A DNA stretch of 64,000 nucleotides, taken from positions 1,653,276-1,717,275 of the forward strand of contig NZ_AQUI01000002.1 of assembly GCF_000371785.1 (NCBI RefSeq). Direction: 5' to 3'. This DNA comes from Actinopolyspora halophila DSM 43834 (GTDB lineage: Bacteria > Actinomycetota > Actinomycetes > Mycobacteriales > Pseudonocardiaceae). The notes under the pieces are model-generated. The model worked only from the letters and a program-made list of their open reading frames with translations. It ran no database searches and was not told the origin of the DNA. Shown in pieces: positions 20,471 through 29,443 of the stretch (position 1 is its first letter; every line of letters begins with the position of its first letter). The position numbers and the translations under genes are program-made.

Positions 20471-20488
20471 ATTCAACAAGCGTTGAAT
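20471..20488. promoter_or_regulatory. Palindromic operator candidate
   Basis: Perfect 7-bp inverted repeat ATTCAAC-N4-GTTGAAT, AT-rich, 32 bp upstream of the FAD monooxygenase start and about 70 bp upstream of gltX. Size and symmetry suit a TetR- or MarR-type dimer. No such regulator gene is in the window. Confidence 0.55.
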
Positions 20489-20556
20489 AGCTTCAGCATG
20501 CGCGGAGCGGACGCGCCGGTCAACCCGCGGAACACGATGGATAAGCTGAACCTGTC

Positions 20557-22071
20557 ATGAGCACGCCAGATGTCACCACAGCCGCCGAGTCCGACCGTCC
20601 CGTGCGCGCCCGCTTCTGCCCGTCGCCCACGGGGACGCCGCATGTCGGACTGATCCGCACCGCCCTGTTCAACTGGGCGTTCGCCAGACACAACAACGGA
20701 TCCCTGATCTTTCGGCTCGAGGACACCGATGCGAGCAGGGACAGCGAGGACTCCTACCAGGCGCTGCTGGAAGCGCTCCGCTGGTTGGGACTCGACTGGG
20801 ACGAGGGCCCCGACGTGGGCGGGTCCCACGGGCCCTACCGGCAGAGCCTGCGCAGCGAGATCTACGCCGATGTGGCGCGCAGGCTCCTGGAAGCGGGGGA
20901 GTTGTACGAGTCGTTCTCCACTCCGCAGGAGGTCGAGCAGCGTCACAGGGACGCGGGACGTGACCCCAAGCTGGGGTACGACAACGCGGACCGCGAGCTG
21001 ACTGAACAACGCAAGTCCGAACTGCGCGCGGAGGGGCGCAGTCCGGTGCTGCGGCTGCGCATGCCGGAGCGGGACATAGGGTTCACCGACCTCATCCGCG
21101 GGGAGGTCACCTTCCCCGCGGGCAGTGTGCCGGATCCGGTGCTGGTGCGCGGCAGCGGTGATGCGCTGTACACGTTGACCAATCCGGTCGACGACGCCCT
21201 GATGGGGATCACGCATGTGCTGCGTGGTGAGGACCTGCTTTCCTCCACCCCGCGTCAGATCGCGCTCTACGAGGCGCTGCAGCGTGTCGGCATCACCGAT
21301 GCCACCCCCCACTTCGGCCACCTGCCCTTCGTGATGGGCGAGGGCAACAAGAAGCTGTCCAAGCGTGATCCGCAGTCCGACGTGTTCCACCACAGGGAGC
21401 GCGGTTTCATCCCGGAGGGACTGCTCAACTACCTGGCCCTGCTCGGGTGGTCCATCGCGGAGGACCGGGACGTCTTCGGTCTCGACGAGATGGTGCGTGC
21501 CTTCGAGATCGGCAGGGTCAGCGCCAACCCGGCACGATTCGACCAGAAGAAGGCGGACGCCATAAACGCCGCCCACCTGCGCGCCCTCTCGTTGGACGAC
21601 TTCGTCGACAGGGTTGTCCCCCACTTGGTGAACGGCGGGGTGCTGCCCGAGCAGCCCAGCTCGGAGCAGCGGGAACTCGTGCGGCAGGCCGCGCCGCTGG
21701 TGCAGGAGAGGGTGGTGGTCCTGTCGGATGCCGTGGGCATGATGGGCTTCCTGTTCGCGGGCTCCGAGTTCGCTCCGGAGCAGACCGCGGCGGACAAGGC
21801 CCTCGGCGCCGATGCGACCCCCGTGCTCTCCGCGGCCATCGAAGCGGCCGAAGGCGTCACCGAGTGGGTGAGTTCGGAGATCGAGAACGCGTTGAAGGCG
21901 GCGATCGTGGAGGGGCTGGGAATCAAGCCCCGGAAGGCCTTCACGCCCGTGCGCGTGGCGATCACCGGCCGTACCGTTTCACCGCCGCTGTTCGAGTCCA
22001 TGGAGCTGCTCGGCAGGCAGACCAGCCTCCACAGGTTGCGTGCCGCCCTGGAGTACGACTCCGAGCGGTGA
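20557..22071 (+). CDS. gltX: Glutamyl-tRNA synthetase
   Basis: A 504-aa class I synthetase charging tRNA with glutamate. HIGH-box variant HVGL at 29-32 within [20 protein letters not shown]-box variant KLSKRD near 269; an [10 protein letters not shown] segment in the Rossmann fold; C-terminal anticodon-binding helices. The presence of gatCAB in the same window and no need for GlnRS implies a non-discriminating enzyme that also charges tRNA(Gln), corrected by GatCAB. Start ATG 20557. Two tRNA-Glu and one tRNA-Gln lie 1.2 kb downstream. Confidence 0.96.
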   Translation: MSTPDVTTAAESDRPVRARFCPSPTGTPHVGLIRTALFNWAFARHNNGSLIFRLEDTDASRDSEDSYQALLEALRWLGLDWDEGPDVGGSHGPYRQSLRSEIYADVARRLLEAGELYESFSTPQEVEQRHRDAGRDPKLGYDNADRELTEQRKSELRAEGRSPVLRLRMPERDIGFTDLIRGEVTFPAGSVPDPVLVRGSGDALYTLTNPVDDALMGITHVLRGEDLLSSTPRQIALYEALQRVGITDATPHFGHLPFVMGEGNKKLSKRDPQSDVFHHRERGFIPEGLLNYLALLGWSIAEDRDVFGLDEMVRAFEIGRVSANPARFDQKKADAINAAHLRALSLDDFVDRVVPHLVNGGVLPEQPSSEQRELVRQAAPLVQERVVVLSDAVGMMGFLFAGSEFAPEQTAADKALGADATPVLSAAIEAAEGVTEWVSSEIENALKAAIVEGLGIKPRKAFTPVRVAITGRTVSPPLFESMELLGRQTSLHRLRAALEYDSER

Positions 22072-22118
22072 GCCCGGAGCGCGTGCTCGTTGCGGAGAGC
22101 GCTGCTCGAACGCCCGGA

Positions 22119-22151
22119 CCGTGTCGGTTTCGTCCGGTGAAACCGACACGG
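22119..22151 (+). terminator. gltX terminator
   Basis: Perfect 13-bp stem (22119-22131 with 22139-22151) around a 7-nt loop, about 45 nt after the gltX stop. Confidence 0.7.
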
Positions 22152-22247
22152 TGGTCGGGTTCATGTGCTGATGCACGCGCGAGCTGAATCGTGGCAGTGA
22201 TTTAAGTATCACCAAATTGGTCGAGTCGGCCACTCCGGGTGGGGGCC

Positions 22248-22253
22248 TAGCCT
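22248..22253 (+). promoter_or_regulatory. -10 box of a leaderless HAD transcript
   Basis: TAGCCT ends 6 nt before GTG 22260; no Shine-Dalgarno sequence is present. Confidence 0.45.
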
Positions 22254-22259
22254 CACGGG

Positions 22260-23051
22260 GTGACATCCGCACGTGAGGTATCGGTACCCAGTGAATTTCG
22301 CAGGATCAAAGCCGTCTGTCTGGACATCGACGACACCCTGTTGGACAGTCAGCGCTCCGCCAGACGCGCTTTCATGGCGCTGACCGGCAACGACGCCGCG
22401 TGGCCGATGTGGCAGCGGATAACGGCCGAGTACCAAGCGCGCATGATGACGGGAGAGATCGACTTCGAGACGATGTGCCTCAGTCGGACGCGTGACTTCT
22501 TCGCGGCTTTCGGGGAGCGCTTGGGCGCGGACGAGGTCCGCGCTCGTGAGCGGCGGCGCATGAGCGCGATGCGGGAGTCCTGGGAGCTTTTCGACGACGT
22601 CACCGACTGCCTGGACTGGTTGCGGGCCAGCGGGCTGGCAGTGGCGGTGATAACCAACGCGCCGGGGGCGTACCAACGGCACAAACTCGCGTCCGTGGGG
22701 TTGGTGGACACGTTCGACGCGATGTTGATCTCGGGTGAGTGCGGTGTCGCCAAACCTTCGGAGGGGATCTTCTACGCCGCCTGTGCGGCTCTGGACCTCG
22801 CGCCGCACGAAGTGGCGCACGTGGGCAACAGCCTGGACGTGGACGCGGAGGGGGCCGCTCGGGCCGGGATGCACGGCGTGTGGTTGGACAGGGAGGCGCG
22901 TGCGAGCACCGGGCTCTCCGCCTCCGGGGATCCGGTTTCGGTGATCGCGAACCTGTACGAGCTTCCGGAGCTGCTGGTTTGTGACCTGCCTTACCTCGAG
23001 GGGGGAGCAGGGGCTTCCGCGCGGTGTGACAGTCTCGCCGGTTCCGGCTGA
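22260..23051 (+). CDS. HAD-superfamily hydrolase
   Basis: A 263-aa phosphatase-like protein of the haloacid dehalogenase superfamily. Motif I CLDIDDTLLDS with nucleophile Asp22 and acid/base Asp24; motif II VITNAPG (Thr/Asn) near 134; motif III Lys in GVAKPSEGIF near 165; motif IV HVGNSLDVDAEGA near 190. The helical cap between motif I and II makes it a C1-cap (YjjG/REG-2-like) enzyme. Substrate unknown. Likely leaderless from GTG 22260. Confidence 0.88.
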   Translation: MTSAREVSVPSEFRRIKAVCLDIDDTLLDSQRSARRAFMALTGNDAAWPMWQRITAEYQARMMTGEIDFETMCLSRTRDFFAAFGERLGADEVRARERRRMSAMRESWELFDDVTDCLDWLRASGLAVAVITNAPGAYQRHKLASVGLVDTFDAMLISGECGVAKPSEGIFYAACAALDLAPHEVAHVGNSLDVDAEGAARAGMHGVWLDREARASTGLSASGDPVSVIANLYELPELLVCDLPYLEGGAGASARCDSLAGSG

Positions 23052-23252
23052 TCGGGAAGTGCGGCGGGACCGTTTCCGATTTCGGGGGGACCGCCGCTTT
23101 CACCTGGGGAATCGTCTTGATCGGGGGGTGGTTTCAAAGGGGCTGCGGGCATGGTCTAGTATATTTATCAACGCGATGAACAGAGGTCATCGAGCGAGGG
23201 CCCCCGGGTTCGGAGGGCACTTCGAGGGTGATACGATGTTCACCGGCGCCGA

Positions 23253-23324
23253 TGGGGTATGGTGTAATCGGCAGCACGACTGATTCTGGTTCAGTTAGTC
23301 TAGGTTCGAATCCTGGTACCCCAG
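23253..23324 (+). tRNA. tRNA-Gln (CTG)
   Basis: 72-nt cloverleaf: acceptor stem TGGGGTA with TACCCCA, anticodon loop TTCTGGT giving anticodon CTG, T-arm with GGTTCGAATCC. No encoded CCA. Charged indirectly if GltX is non-discriminating (see gltX, gatCAB). Confidence 0.95.
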
Positions 23325-23364
23325 CTGGAAGACCCGCTCAGGGATGATGCGGGAGTCTTTCCCA

Positions 23365-23437
23365 GGTCCCGTCGTCTAGAGGCCTAGGACGCCGCCCTCT
23401 CAAGGCGGTAACGTGGGTTCGAATCCCATCGGGACTA
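23365..23437 (+). tRNA. tRNA-Glu (CTC), copy 1
   Basis: 73-nt cloverleaf, anticodon loop CTCTCAA giving anticodon CTC, T-loop TTCGAAT, discriminator A, no encoded CCA. Identical to the copy at 23534-23606. Confidence 0.95.
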
Positions 23438-23443
23438 CGAAAT

Positions 23444-23473
23444 CGGATGAAACTCCGCGGAGTTTCTCATCCG
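23444..23473 (+). repeat. Palindromic hairpin between the two tRNA-Glu genes
   Basis: A perfect 16-bp palindrome (AAACTCCGCGGAGTTT) flanked by CGGATG and CATCCG, starting 7 nt after tRNA-Glu copy 1. It could be a terminator or RNA-processing hairpin; a T-run is absent. Confidence 0.55.
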
Positions 23474-23533
23474 TGCGAACACGGGGCTACACAGTGGTCT
23501 CCGGGTTTACTAGAATAATCATTCGAAAAGTGC

Positions 23534-23606
23534 GGTCCCGTCGTCTAGAGGCCTAGGACGCCGCCCTCTCAAGGCGGTAACGTGGGTTCGAATCCCATCG
23601 GGACTA
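23534..23606 (+). tRNA. tRNA-Glu (CTC), copy 2
   Basis: Second, identical 73-nt tRNA-Glu(CTC) gene, 96 bp after the first. Followed by an intrinsic terminator. Confidence 0.95.
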
Positions 23607-23616
23607 CTTCGCAACC

Positions 23617-23651
23617 AAGCCGATGTGCGCTCGCACATCGGCTTTTTCTTT
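23617..23651 (+). terminator. tRNA cluster terminator
   Basis: Perfect 12-13-bp stem (arms 23617-23629 and 23632-23644) followed by a T-rich tail broken by one C; ends the tRNA transcription unit. Confidence 0.85.
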
Positions 23652-24066
23652 TCCGGACGTGCTGCCCGCGCACCGCGTCGGGTCCGTGCTGCGCTCGTGG
23701 GAGTGCCTCGGGAGCTTGCGGGGTGCCGCGAGGAGACGGTGCCGATCGTACGGCCGTCTCGTGGTGCGGTTTCGTCCGCCCACCGGTTCGGAGCAGCGGG
23801 CCGGGCACCACGTGAACCGTGCGATCGCATGGTGAACATGTGACGTGGCCGTCTTCCGGGGCCGTGCGCACCCCGCGCAGCTCGGCGAGTGCTCGTGGAG
23901 CTCCTGGTGAGGGCGGGTGTCTTTCCGGGGCTCACGCGTTGTGGGCGGAATCGGTCGAAGCGAACCTCGATTTCGGCACTTGATTTCCGGGGGGAAGTGC
24001 CTAGCGTTCCTCCGGGCGCCGTGCAGGAGCGCCGAACGTGAGATCGACGAACGAGAGGTGAGGAAC
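23652..24066. other. tRNA / methyltransferase intergenic region
   Basis: About 415 bases with no supported gene. TTGATT (23980-23985) and TAGCGT (24002-24007), 16 bp apart, are a plausible promoter for the methyltransferase, about 55 nt before its start. Confidence 0.45.
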
Positions 24067-24936
24067 ATGACGGCCGATGCGGGAACGACGCGGGACGAGC
24101 AGGAATCGGTGATGCTGGATCAGCAGGTGTTCGGCGACAACCCGACCGAGGTGCGCGACACCGACCACTACACCAGGGAATACGTCGGTGGCCTCGTGGA
24201 CAAGTGGGACGAGCTGATCGACTGGAGCAAGCGCTACGAGACGGAGGGGCGCTTCTTCACGGAACAGTTGCGTGCCCGTTCGGCCCACACCGTGCTGGAC
24301 GTGGCGACCGGGACGGGCTTCCACTCCGTGCGTTTGCTCGAAGAGGGCTTCGACACCGTGAGCGCGGACGGAAGTCCCCAGATGTTGGCGCGGGCCTTCC
24401 GGAACGGGTTCGACTACGGTGGGCACGTCCTGCGGGTGGTCAATGCCGACTGGCGCTGGCTCAACCGTGATGTCCACGGTGAGTTCGACGCGATCATTTG
24501 TCTCGGGAATTCCTTCACGCACCTGTTCTCCGAGCACGACCGCCGTAAGGCCTTGGCCGAGTTCTACGCCAAACTGCGCTACAACGGTGTTCTGATCATC
24601 GATCAGCGTAATTACGACGCGCTCCTCGACGGTGGGTCCTCCAACAGCCACACCTATTACTACTGTGGAGCCCAGGTCGCCGCCGAGCCCGATCACGTCG
24701 ATCAGGGGCTCGCCCGCTACAAGTACACTTTCCCGGACGAAAGCGAGTACTTCCTGAACATGTACCCGCTGCGCAAGAACTACGTGCGTGGTCTGCTGCG
24801 GGACGTGGGGTTCCAGCGGTTGGAGACCTTCGGGGACTTCCAGGCGAGCTACACCGATTCGGAACCGGACTTCTTCGTCCACGTGGCGGAGAAGCTGTAC
24901 CGGGAGGACGACGAGCTCGATGCGGTCGATGCGTGA
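24067..24936 (+). CDS. Glycine/sarcosine N-methyltransferase (stand-alone)
   Basis: A 289-aa SAM-dependent methyltransferase closely resembling the N-terminal half of the Actinopolyspora-type betaine enzyme, which methylates glycine to sarcosine to dimethylglycine for synthesis of the osmoprotectant glycine betaine. GAGGTGAGGAAC precedes ATG 24067. Landmarks: FGDNPTEVRDTDHYTREYVGG (near 22-42, quoted in part), SAM motif I LDVATGTGFHS, VNADWRWLNRDVHGE, and a C-terminal YPLRKNYVRGLLRDVGF. It stops at HVAEKLYREDD, exactly where the fused enzymes run on into the dimethylglycine methyltransferase half; no such domain follows. Full betaine synthesis would need that activity elsewhere. Confidence 0.85.
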   Translation: MTADAGTTRDEQESVMLDQQVFGDNPTEVRDTDHYTREYVGGLVDKWDELIDWSKRYETEGRFFTEQLRARSAHTVLDVATGTGFHSVRLLEEGFDTVSADGSPQMLARAFRNGFDYGGHVLRVVNADWRWLNRDVHGEFDAIICLGNSFTHLFSEHDRRKALAEFYAKLRYNGVLIIDQRNYDALLDGGSSNSHTYYYCGAQVAAEPDHVDQGLARYKYTFPDESEYFLNMYPLRKNYVRGLLRDVGFQRLETFGDFQASYTDSEPDFFVHVAEKLYREDDELDAVDA

Positions 24937-24962
24937 CGGCTCGTACCGCTGCCCCGCTTTCG

Positions 24963-24986
24963 CGGGCCGGGGACCTCTCCGGCCCG
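24963..24986. terminator. Bidirectional terminator, methyltransferase / IclR
   Basis: 8-bp perfect stem extendable to 10 bp with a G-U pair, between convergent genes; T5 follows at 25001-25005 on the plus strand. Confidence 0.6.
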
Positions 24987-25079
24987 TGGGCGGGGGGTCG
25001 TTTTTCGGTTTCGTCCCTGTCCGGAGCGGCGGGGCGTCCGTCGTGTCACGGGCTCCGCGCACGGAAAGGGGTCCGCGCG

Positions 25080-25859
25080 TCAGCCCCCGCTCTTCAGCTG
25101 CAGATCGGACTCTATGCGTGCGGCCGTTGTTAGCAGCGGGGGCACGATCCGCTCTCGTGCCGTCTCGGGGGCGGTGCCGCGTGCGTCCAGCGAAACGTTG
25201 ACGGCCGCGTGGGCCTCGCCCGCGGCGTCCCGCAGCGGAACGGCCACTCCCCGCAGGCCTGCTTCGAGTTCGTCGTCGCACACGACGAACCCCCGGTTGC
25301 GGATCTCGGTCAGCTCGGCGCGCAGGGCTTCCCTGGACGTGGTCGTGCTCTCGGTGAGCTTGTGCAGCGTCATGGAGCCGAGGCGCGCCTCCAGCTGTTC
25401 GGGTGGAAAGCCGGCCAGCAGTACTTTGCCCATCGAAGTGGCGTGAGCGGGGAAGCGGGTCCCCACCGGAATCGCGACCGAGAGCAGTTTCGGGCTCGGA
25501 ACCCGCAGGACGTAGCGGATGTCGTCGCCGTCGAGTACCGCCACGGCGGTCATCTCCCCCAGCTGTTCGGTGAGCTTGCGCAGATGGGGACGCGCGAGTT
25601 CGGGCAGTGACCGGCCGGACAGGTAGGAGTAGCCGAATTCGAGGACCCGGGGTGTCAGCGTGAACAGCCGCCCGTCGTGGGAGATGTAGCCGAGGTCCAC
25701 GAGGGTGAGCAGGAAGCGGCGGGCTCCGGAGCGGTCGAGACCGGTGCGTTGGACGACCTCGCTGAGGGTCAGTTCCTGCTGCTCGGGAGTGAAGGCGCGC
25801 AGCACGGCCAGCGTCTTCTCGGCCGATCGGACGAAATGCGTCCCGTGTGGCTCACTCAT
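25080..25859 (-). CDS. IclR family transcriptional regulator (PcaR-like)
   Basis: A 259-aa IclR protein: N-terminal winged helix (about 10-70; AEKTLAVLRAF, LSEVVQRTGLDRSGARRFLLTLVDLGY) and C-terminal effector domain (80-255; PVGTRFPAHATSMGKVLLA, ELEAGLRGVAVPLRDAAGE). The pattern matches the PcaR/PcaU branch that controls aromatic-acid catabolism, but no such genes are nearby. ATG 25859 is used; the open frame upstream to 26252 lacks similarity. Convergent with the methyltransferase; target unknown. Confidence 0.87.
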   Translation of the reverse strand: MSEPHGTHFVRSAEKTLAVLRAFTPEQQELTLSEVVQRTGLDRSGARRFLLTLVDLGYISHDGRLFTLTPRVLEFGYSYLSGRSLPELARPHLRKLTEQLGEMTAVAVLDGDDIRYVLRVPSPKLLSVAIPVGTRFPAHATSMGKVLLAGFPPEQLEARLGSMTLHKLTESTTTSREALRAELTEIRNRGFVVCDDELEAGLRGVAVPLRDAAGEAHAAVNVSLDARGTAPETARERIVPPLLTTAARIESDLQLKSGG

Positions 25860-26058
25860 CGCTACTCTGCTGATCCGGTCCACGTAGGTGGTCGCTTCGG
25901 CGCTGCCGGTGTCGAAGAGCGCCGATCGGGCTGCCGCTGTCGAACGGGAACACCAGGACCCGGCGGGGTCCGGGCACGGGCGTGGTTCGAAAACGCTCCC
26001 GCGCCGGAGCCTACCGACGCGGGAGCGGTGTCGAGGTCCGCGGCGGGCGCGAGCCCGC

Positions 26059-26760
26059 TCACAACCTGTTCTGCAGGCCGTCGGCCGCGGCCAGCAGGTC
26101 CGCGGCCCATCTGCTTCCCGGACGACGCCCCATGCGGTCGATGGGTCCGGAGACCGAGATGGCCGCCACCACGGTTCCGGCGGAATCCCGCACCGGAGCG
26201 GAGACGCTCGCCACCCCGGACTCGCGTTCGGCGACGCTCTGCGCCCAGCCACGGCGTCGCACCTCCATCAGGGTTCGTTCGCCGAAGACGGCCTCGGCCA
26301 ACACGGCTCGCTGCGTGGACGAATCGGCCCATGAGGCGAGAACCTTCGCGCCGGAGCCCGCTGTCATGGGAAGCGCCGTGTTGACGGGGACGGTGTCGCG
26401 CAGCCCACTGGGTGGTTCGGCCGTGGCCACGCAGGTGCGCTGCATGCCGTCGCGCCGGTAGAGTTGCACGCTCTCCCCGGTGATGTCGCGGAGTTTGGGC
26501 AACACGGCAGCGGCCGCTTCCAGGAGCGGGTCGACGGCGCCTCCCGCGAGCTCTCCGAGAGCGGGCCCGGAACGCCAGCGGCCGTCCGAACCCCGCCGCA
26601 GCATCCGGTGCGTTTCCAGTCCCACTGCCAGTCTGTGTGCCGTTGCCCTGGGCAAACCCGTACGCTCGCAGAGCTCGGCGAGGCCGCACGGTTCCTCGGC
26701 GGCCGCCTGTAGGACGGCCACTGCTTTGTCCAGAACACCTATACCGCTATGCTCTCCCAC
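26059..26760 (-). CDS. ndgR: IclR family regulator NdgR-like
   Basis: A 233-aa IclR regulator divergent from leuC, the position of NdgR/AreB in Streptomyces and Rv2989 in M. tuberculosis, which control leuCD and amino-acid-dependent growth. Winged helix at about 5-65 ([35 protein letters not shown]), then the ligand domain with [17 protein letters not shown] and [16 protein letters not shown]. Start GTG 26760 lies 6 nt after a TAATAT box (26767-26772), so it is probably leaderless. The 86-bp gap to leuC must carry both promoters and any operator. Confidence 0.9.
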   Translation of the reverse strand: MGEHSGIGVLDKAVAVLQAAAEEPCGLAELCERTGLPRATAHRLAVGLETHRMLRRGSDGRWRSGPALGELAGGAVDPLLEAAAAVLPKLRDITGESVQLYRRDGMQRTCVATAEPPSGLRDTVPVNTALPMTAGSGAKVLASWADSSTQRAVLAEAVFGERTLMEVRRRGWAQSVAERESGVASVSAPVRDSAGTVVAAISVSGPIDRMGRRPGSRWAADLLAAADGLQNRL

Positions 26761-26846
26761 GGGGCGATATTAACGTCTCGTCATATGGGATGTCCACGAA
26801 GTGGGAGCCGTGCCACTCGGGTCCCACGTCCACGAGGGGAGGAGCG
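26761..26846. promoter_or_regulatory. Divergent ndgR-leuC promoter region
   Basis: 86 bp separating two divergent starts. TAATAT on the minus strand (26767-26772) serves ndgR. GAGGGGAGGAG before ATG 26847 is the leuC ribosome-binding site. By homology an IclR dimer should bind here; I cannot assign the exact operator. Confidence 0.6.
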
Positions 26847-28247
26847 ATGGGTAGCACGCTCGCCGAGAAGGTATGGAACGAGCATCTGGTACGTCGTGGG
26901 ACCGGACACGAGCCCGATCTGCTCTACATCGACCTCCACCTCGTGCACGAGGTGACCAGTCCCCAGGCGTTCGAGGGACTGCGACTCGCGGGGCGGGAAG
27001 TGCGCCGTCCCGATCTGACCCTGGCCACCGAGGACCACAACGTTCCCACGGAGGGGAGCGAACTCCCCATCGCGGACCCGGTTTCACGGACCCAGGTGGA
27101 CACCCTGCGCAAGAACTGCGCCGAGTTCGGGGTCCGGCTGCATTCGATGGGCGACACCGAGCAGGGCATCGTGCACGTCGTGGGACCACAGCTCGGACTG
27201 ACCCAACCGGGGACCACCGTGGTCTGCGGAGACAGCCACACTTCCACGCACGGGGCGTTCGGGGCGCTGGCCTTCGGTATCGGCACTTCGGAGGTCGAGC
27301 ACGTGCTGGCCACCCAGACGTTGCCGCTGCGTCCCTTCCGCACCATGGCCATCAATGTGGAGGGAACTCTGCGTCCCGGCGTGACGAGCAAGGACGTCAT
27401 CCTCGCCGTCATCTCCCGGATCGGCACCGGCGGTGGACAGGGCTACGTGCTCGAGTACCGCGGTTCCGCGGTGGAGTCCATGAGCATGGAAGCCAGGATG
27501 ACCATGTGCAACATGTCGATCGAGGCCGGCGCGCGTGCGGGGATGATCGCGCCGGACGAGACCACCTTCGAATACCTCGAGGGCAGGTCCCACGCGCCGC
27601 GGGACGCCGAGTGGGACGCGGCCGTCGAGCACTGGAAGTCGTTGCGCACCGACTCGGATGCCGTCTACGACGCGGAGGTGACGATCGACGCGGACACGCT
27701 GACCCCGTTCGTGACCTGGGGAACCAATCCGGGACAGGGCGTCCCGCTCGGGGAGCGGGTGCCCGATCCCGAGGAGATCGCCGACGAGGAGTCGAAGGCG
27801 GCCACGGAGAAGGCCCTGGAGTACATGGACCTCACCGCGGGAACTCCGTTGCGCGACGTGGCCGTGGACACGGTCTTTCTCGGCTCCTGCACCAACGGCA
27901 GGATCGAGGACCTGCGCAGCGCCGCCGCGCTCCTGCGGGAGCGCGAGGTCTCCTCGGACGTGCGGATGCTCGTGGTTCCCGGGTCGATGCGGGTGCGTCA
28001 ACAGGCGGAGGAAGAAGGGCTGAACGAGGTGTTCACCGCCGCGGGTGCCGAATGGCGTTCCGCGGGGTGCTCCATGTGCCTGGGGATGAATCCCGATCAG
28101 CTGAGCCCCGGAGAGCGCGCGGCCTCGACGTCCAACCGCAACTTCGAGGGACGCCAGGGCAAGGGAGGGCGCACTCATCTGGTCTCGCCCGTGGTCGCGG
28201 CCGCGACAGCGGTGCGGGGCACGTTGTCCTCGCCGGAGGACCTCTGA
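26847..28247 (+). CDS. leuC: 3-isopropylmalate dehydratase large subunit
   Basis: A 466-aa aconitase-family subunit that isomerises 2- to 3-isopropylmalate in leucine synthesis (with LeuB in the cluster it may also process citramalate). Opens [14 protein letters not shown]; has [21 protein letters not shown], and the three [4Fe-4S] cysteines in FLGSCTNGR and [11 protein letters not shown] 26847 with GGGGAGGAG upstream. Unusually it is separated from leuD by 379 bp. Confidence 0.97.
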   Translation: MGSTLAEKVWNEHLVRRGTGHEPDLLYIDLHLVHEVTSPQAFEGLRLAGREVRRPDLTLATEDHNVPTEGSELPIADPVSRTQVDTLRKNCAEFGVRLHSMGDTEQGIVHVVGPQLGLTQPGTTVVCGDSHTSTHGAFGALAFGIGTSEVEHVLATQTLPLRPFRTMAINVEGTLRPGVTSKDVILAVISRIGTGGGQGYVLEYRGSAVESMSMEARMTMCNMSIEAGARAGMIAPDETTFEYLEGRSHAPRDAEWDAAVEHWKSLRTDSDAVYDAEVTIDADTLTPFVTWGTNPGQGVPLGERVPDPEEIADEESKAATEKALEYMDLTAGTPLRDVAVDTVFLGSCTNGRIEDLRSAAALLREREVSSDVRMLVVPGSMRVRQQAEEEGLNEVFTAAGAEWRSAGCSMCLGMNPDQLSPGERAASTSNRNFEGRQGKGGRTHLVSPVVAAATAVRGTLSSPEDL

Positions 28248-28626
28248 CGGGGTTTTCCGTGCGTCCGGCAGGAGGTGGTTGCTCGGCGGGACCTTTCGCG
28301 GCCTCGGGAGCCGGTGTCCCGACGTCGGGCGGGCACCGCACGACCTCGGACCTTCTCTCGCGAGAGCACGCGTGGGAGAACCGCCGACAGCAGCTCCTGC
28401 GACGTGGTGGTTTCGGCGCTGTCCGCGCCGAAGCACCACACCGATCACCAACACGACAGGAAGGCATCGGTGAGTGACCGGGCGAGCCCCCGGCCTTCCG
28501 GTGCGGGGCCCGGCGGGACGGGATCGTGGCGGTGCGGGCGTGTCGCCCCCTCCGTCGAACTCGAGAACGTCCCGGAGAAGTCCTCCGGCCGCGTAGTTCG
28601 CGGTCTCGCGAGACAGGGAGCCAAAC
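28248..28626. other. Long leuC-leuD spacer with hairpins
   Basis: 379 bases between two subunit genes that usually abut. No open frame here has coding character. It holds a 12-bp palindrome CTCTCGCGAGAG at 28355-28366 and a strong stem at 28404-28439 (10 bp with one G-U pair plus 5 further pairs after a bulge). No T-run, so read-through to leuD is likely. A GTG frame at 28469 runs into leuD out of frame and is not convincing. Confidence 0.55.
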
Positions 28627-29229
28627 ATGGAACCGTTCACCACACACACCGGTATCGGCGTGCCGTTGCGTCGGTCCAACGTGGACACGGATCAGATCAT
28701 TCCGGCCGTTTATCTCAAGCGGGTCGCGCGTACCGGATTCGAGGACGCGTTGTTCGCCGCTTGGCGTTCCGATGAGAATTTCATTCTGAACACCGAGCCG
28801 TTCGACAGGGGGAGCGTGCTGGTGGCCGGTCCCGACTTCGGAACCGGTTCGTCACGGGAACACGCCGTCTGGGCGCTGAAGGACTACGGGTTCCGCGTGA
28901 TCATTTCTTCGCGGTTCGCCGATATATTCCGCGGCAATGCGGGCAAGCAGGGATTGTTGGCGGCGCAGTGCGAGCAGTCCGATGTGGAGTTGCTGTGGAA
29001 GCTGCTCGAATCCGAGCCCGGAACCGAGATCACGGTGGATTTGAGCGCCCGGACAGTGCGGGCCAAGGACCTGACCATCGGTTTCGAGGTGGACGACTAC
29101 ACGCGCTGGCGTCTGCTGGAGGGGCTGGACGACATCGGCCTGACGATGCGTTCGGAGGAGACCATCGAGGCTTTCGAGAGTTCCAGGCCGGGCTTTCTGC
29201 CACGCACTCTGTCCGCTCCGCCTGCGTGA
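28627..29229 (+). CDS. leuD: 3-isopropylmalate dehydratase small subunit
   Basis: A 200-aa swivel-domain subunit of isopropylmalate isomerase, partner of Leu[28 protein letters not shown] is the family start (quoted in part: VDTDQIIPA near 19-27); [17 protein letters not shown] (about 75-91) lines the substrate site. CAGGGAG precedes ATG 28627. A 20-bp hairpin follows the stop. Confidence 0.96.
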   Translation: MEPFTTHTGIGVPLRRSNVDTDQIIPAVYLKRVARTGFEDALFAAWRSDENFILNTEPFDRGSVLVAGPDFGTGSSREHAVWALKDYGFRVIISSRFADIFRGNAGKQGLLAAQCEQSDVELLWKLLESEPGTEITVDLSARTVRAKDLTIGFEVDDYTRWRLLEGLDDIGLTMRSEETIEAFESSRPGFLPRTLSAPPA

Positions 29230-29232
29230 TCC

Positions 29233-29288
29233 CTTCCCCGTGGGCGTGTTTTCGTCGGTACTTTCCGGGAAAACGCGCCCACGGGAAG
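29233..29288 (+). terminator. leuCD terminator hairpin
   Basis: About 20 paired bases with one bulge and one G-U pair (arms 29233-29253 and 29269-29288), beginning 4 nt after the leuD stop. No T-run. Confidence 0.65.
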
Positions 29289-29443
29289 TAGGAGCGCGGA
29301 CACCGCGCTGTCCGCTTCTTCCCGAGACAACGGCGCGGCGCCGTGGGGAAAACGGGCGTGGCGAATGGCATCGGCTGGTGCGGAGATTTACCGTGGCCCT
29401 TGAGTCGGCCCGACGGGCCGTAGTTGTCCTGGGAGGGACTGAC

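Noticed and set aside
28469-28626. A small gene in the leuC-leuD spacer starting GTG 28469
   Set aside because: The frame runs into leuD out of phase, is Arg/Gly-rich like a shadow, and has no recognised motif.
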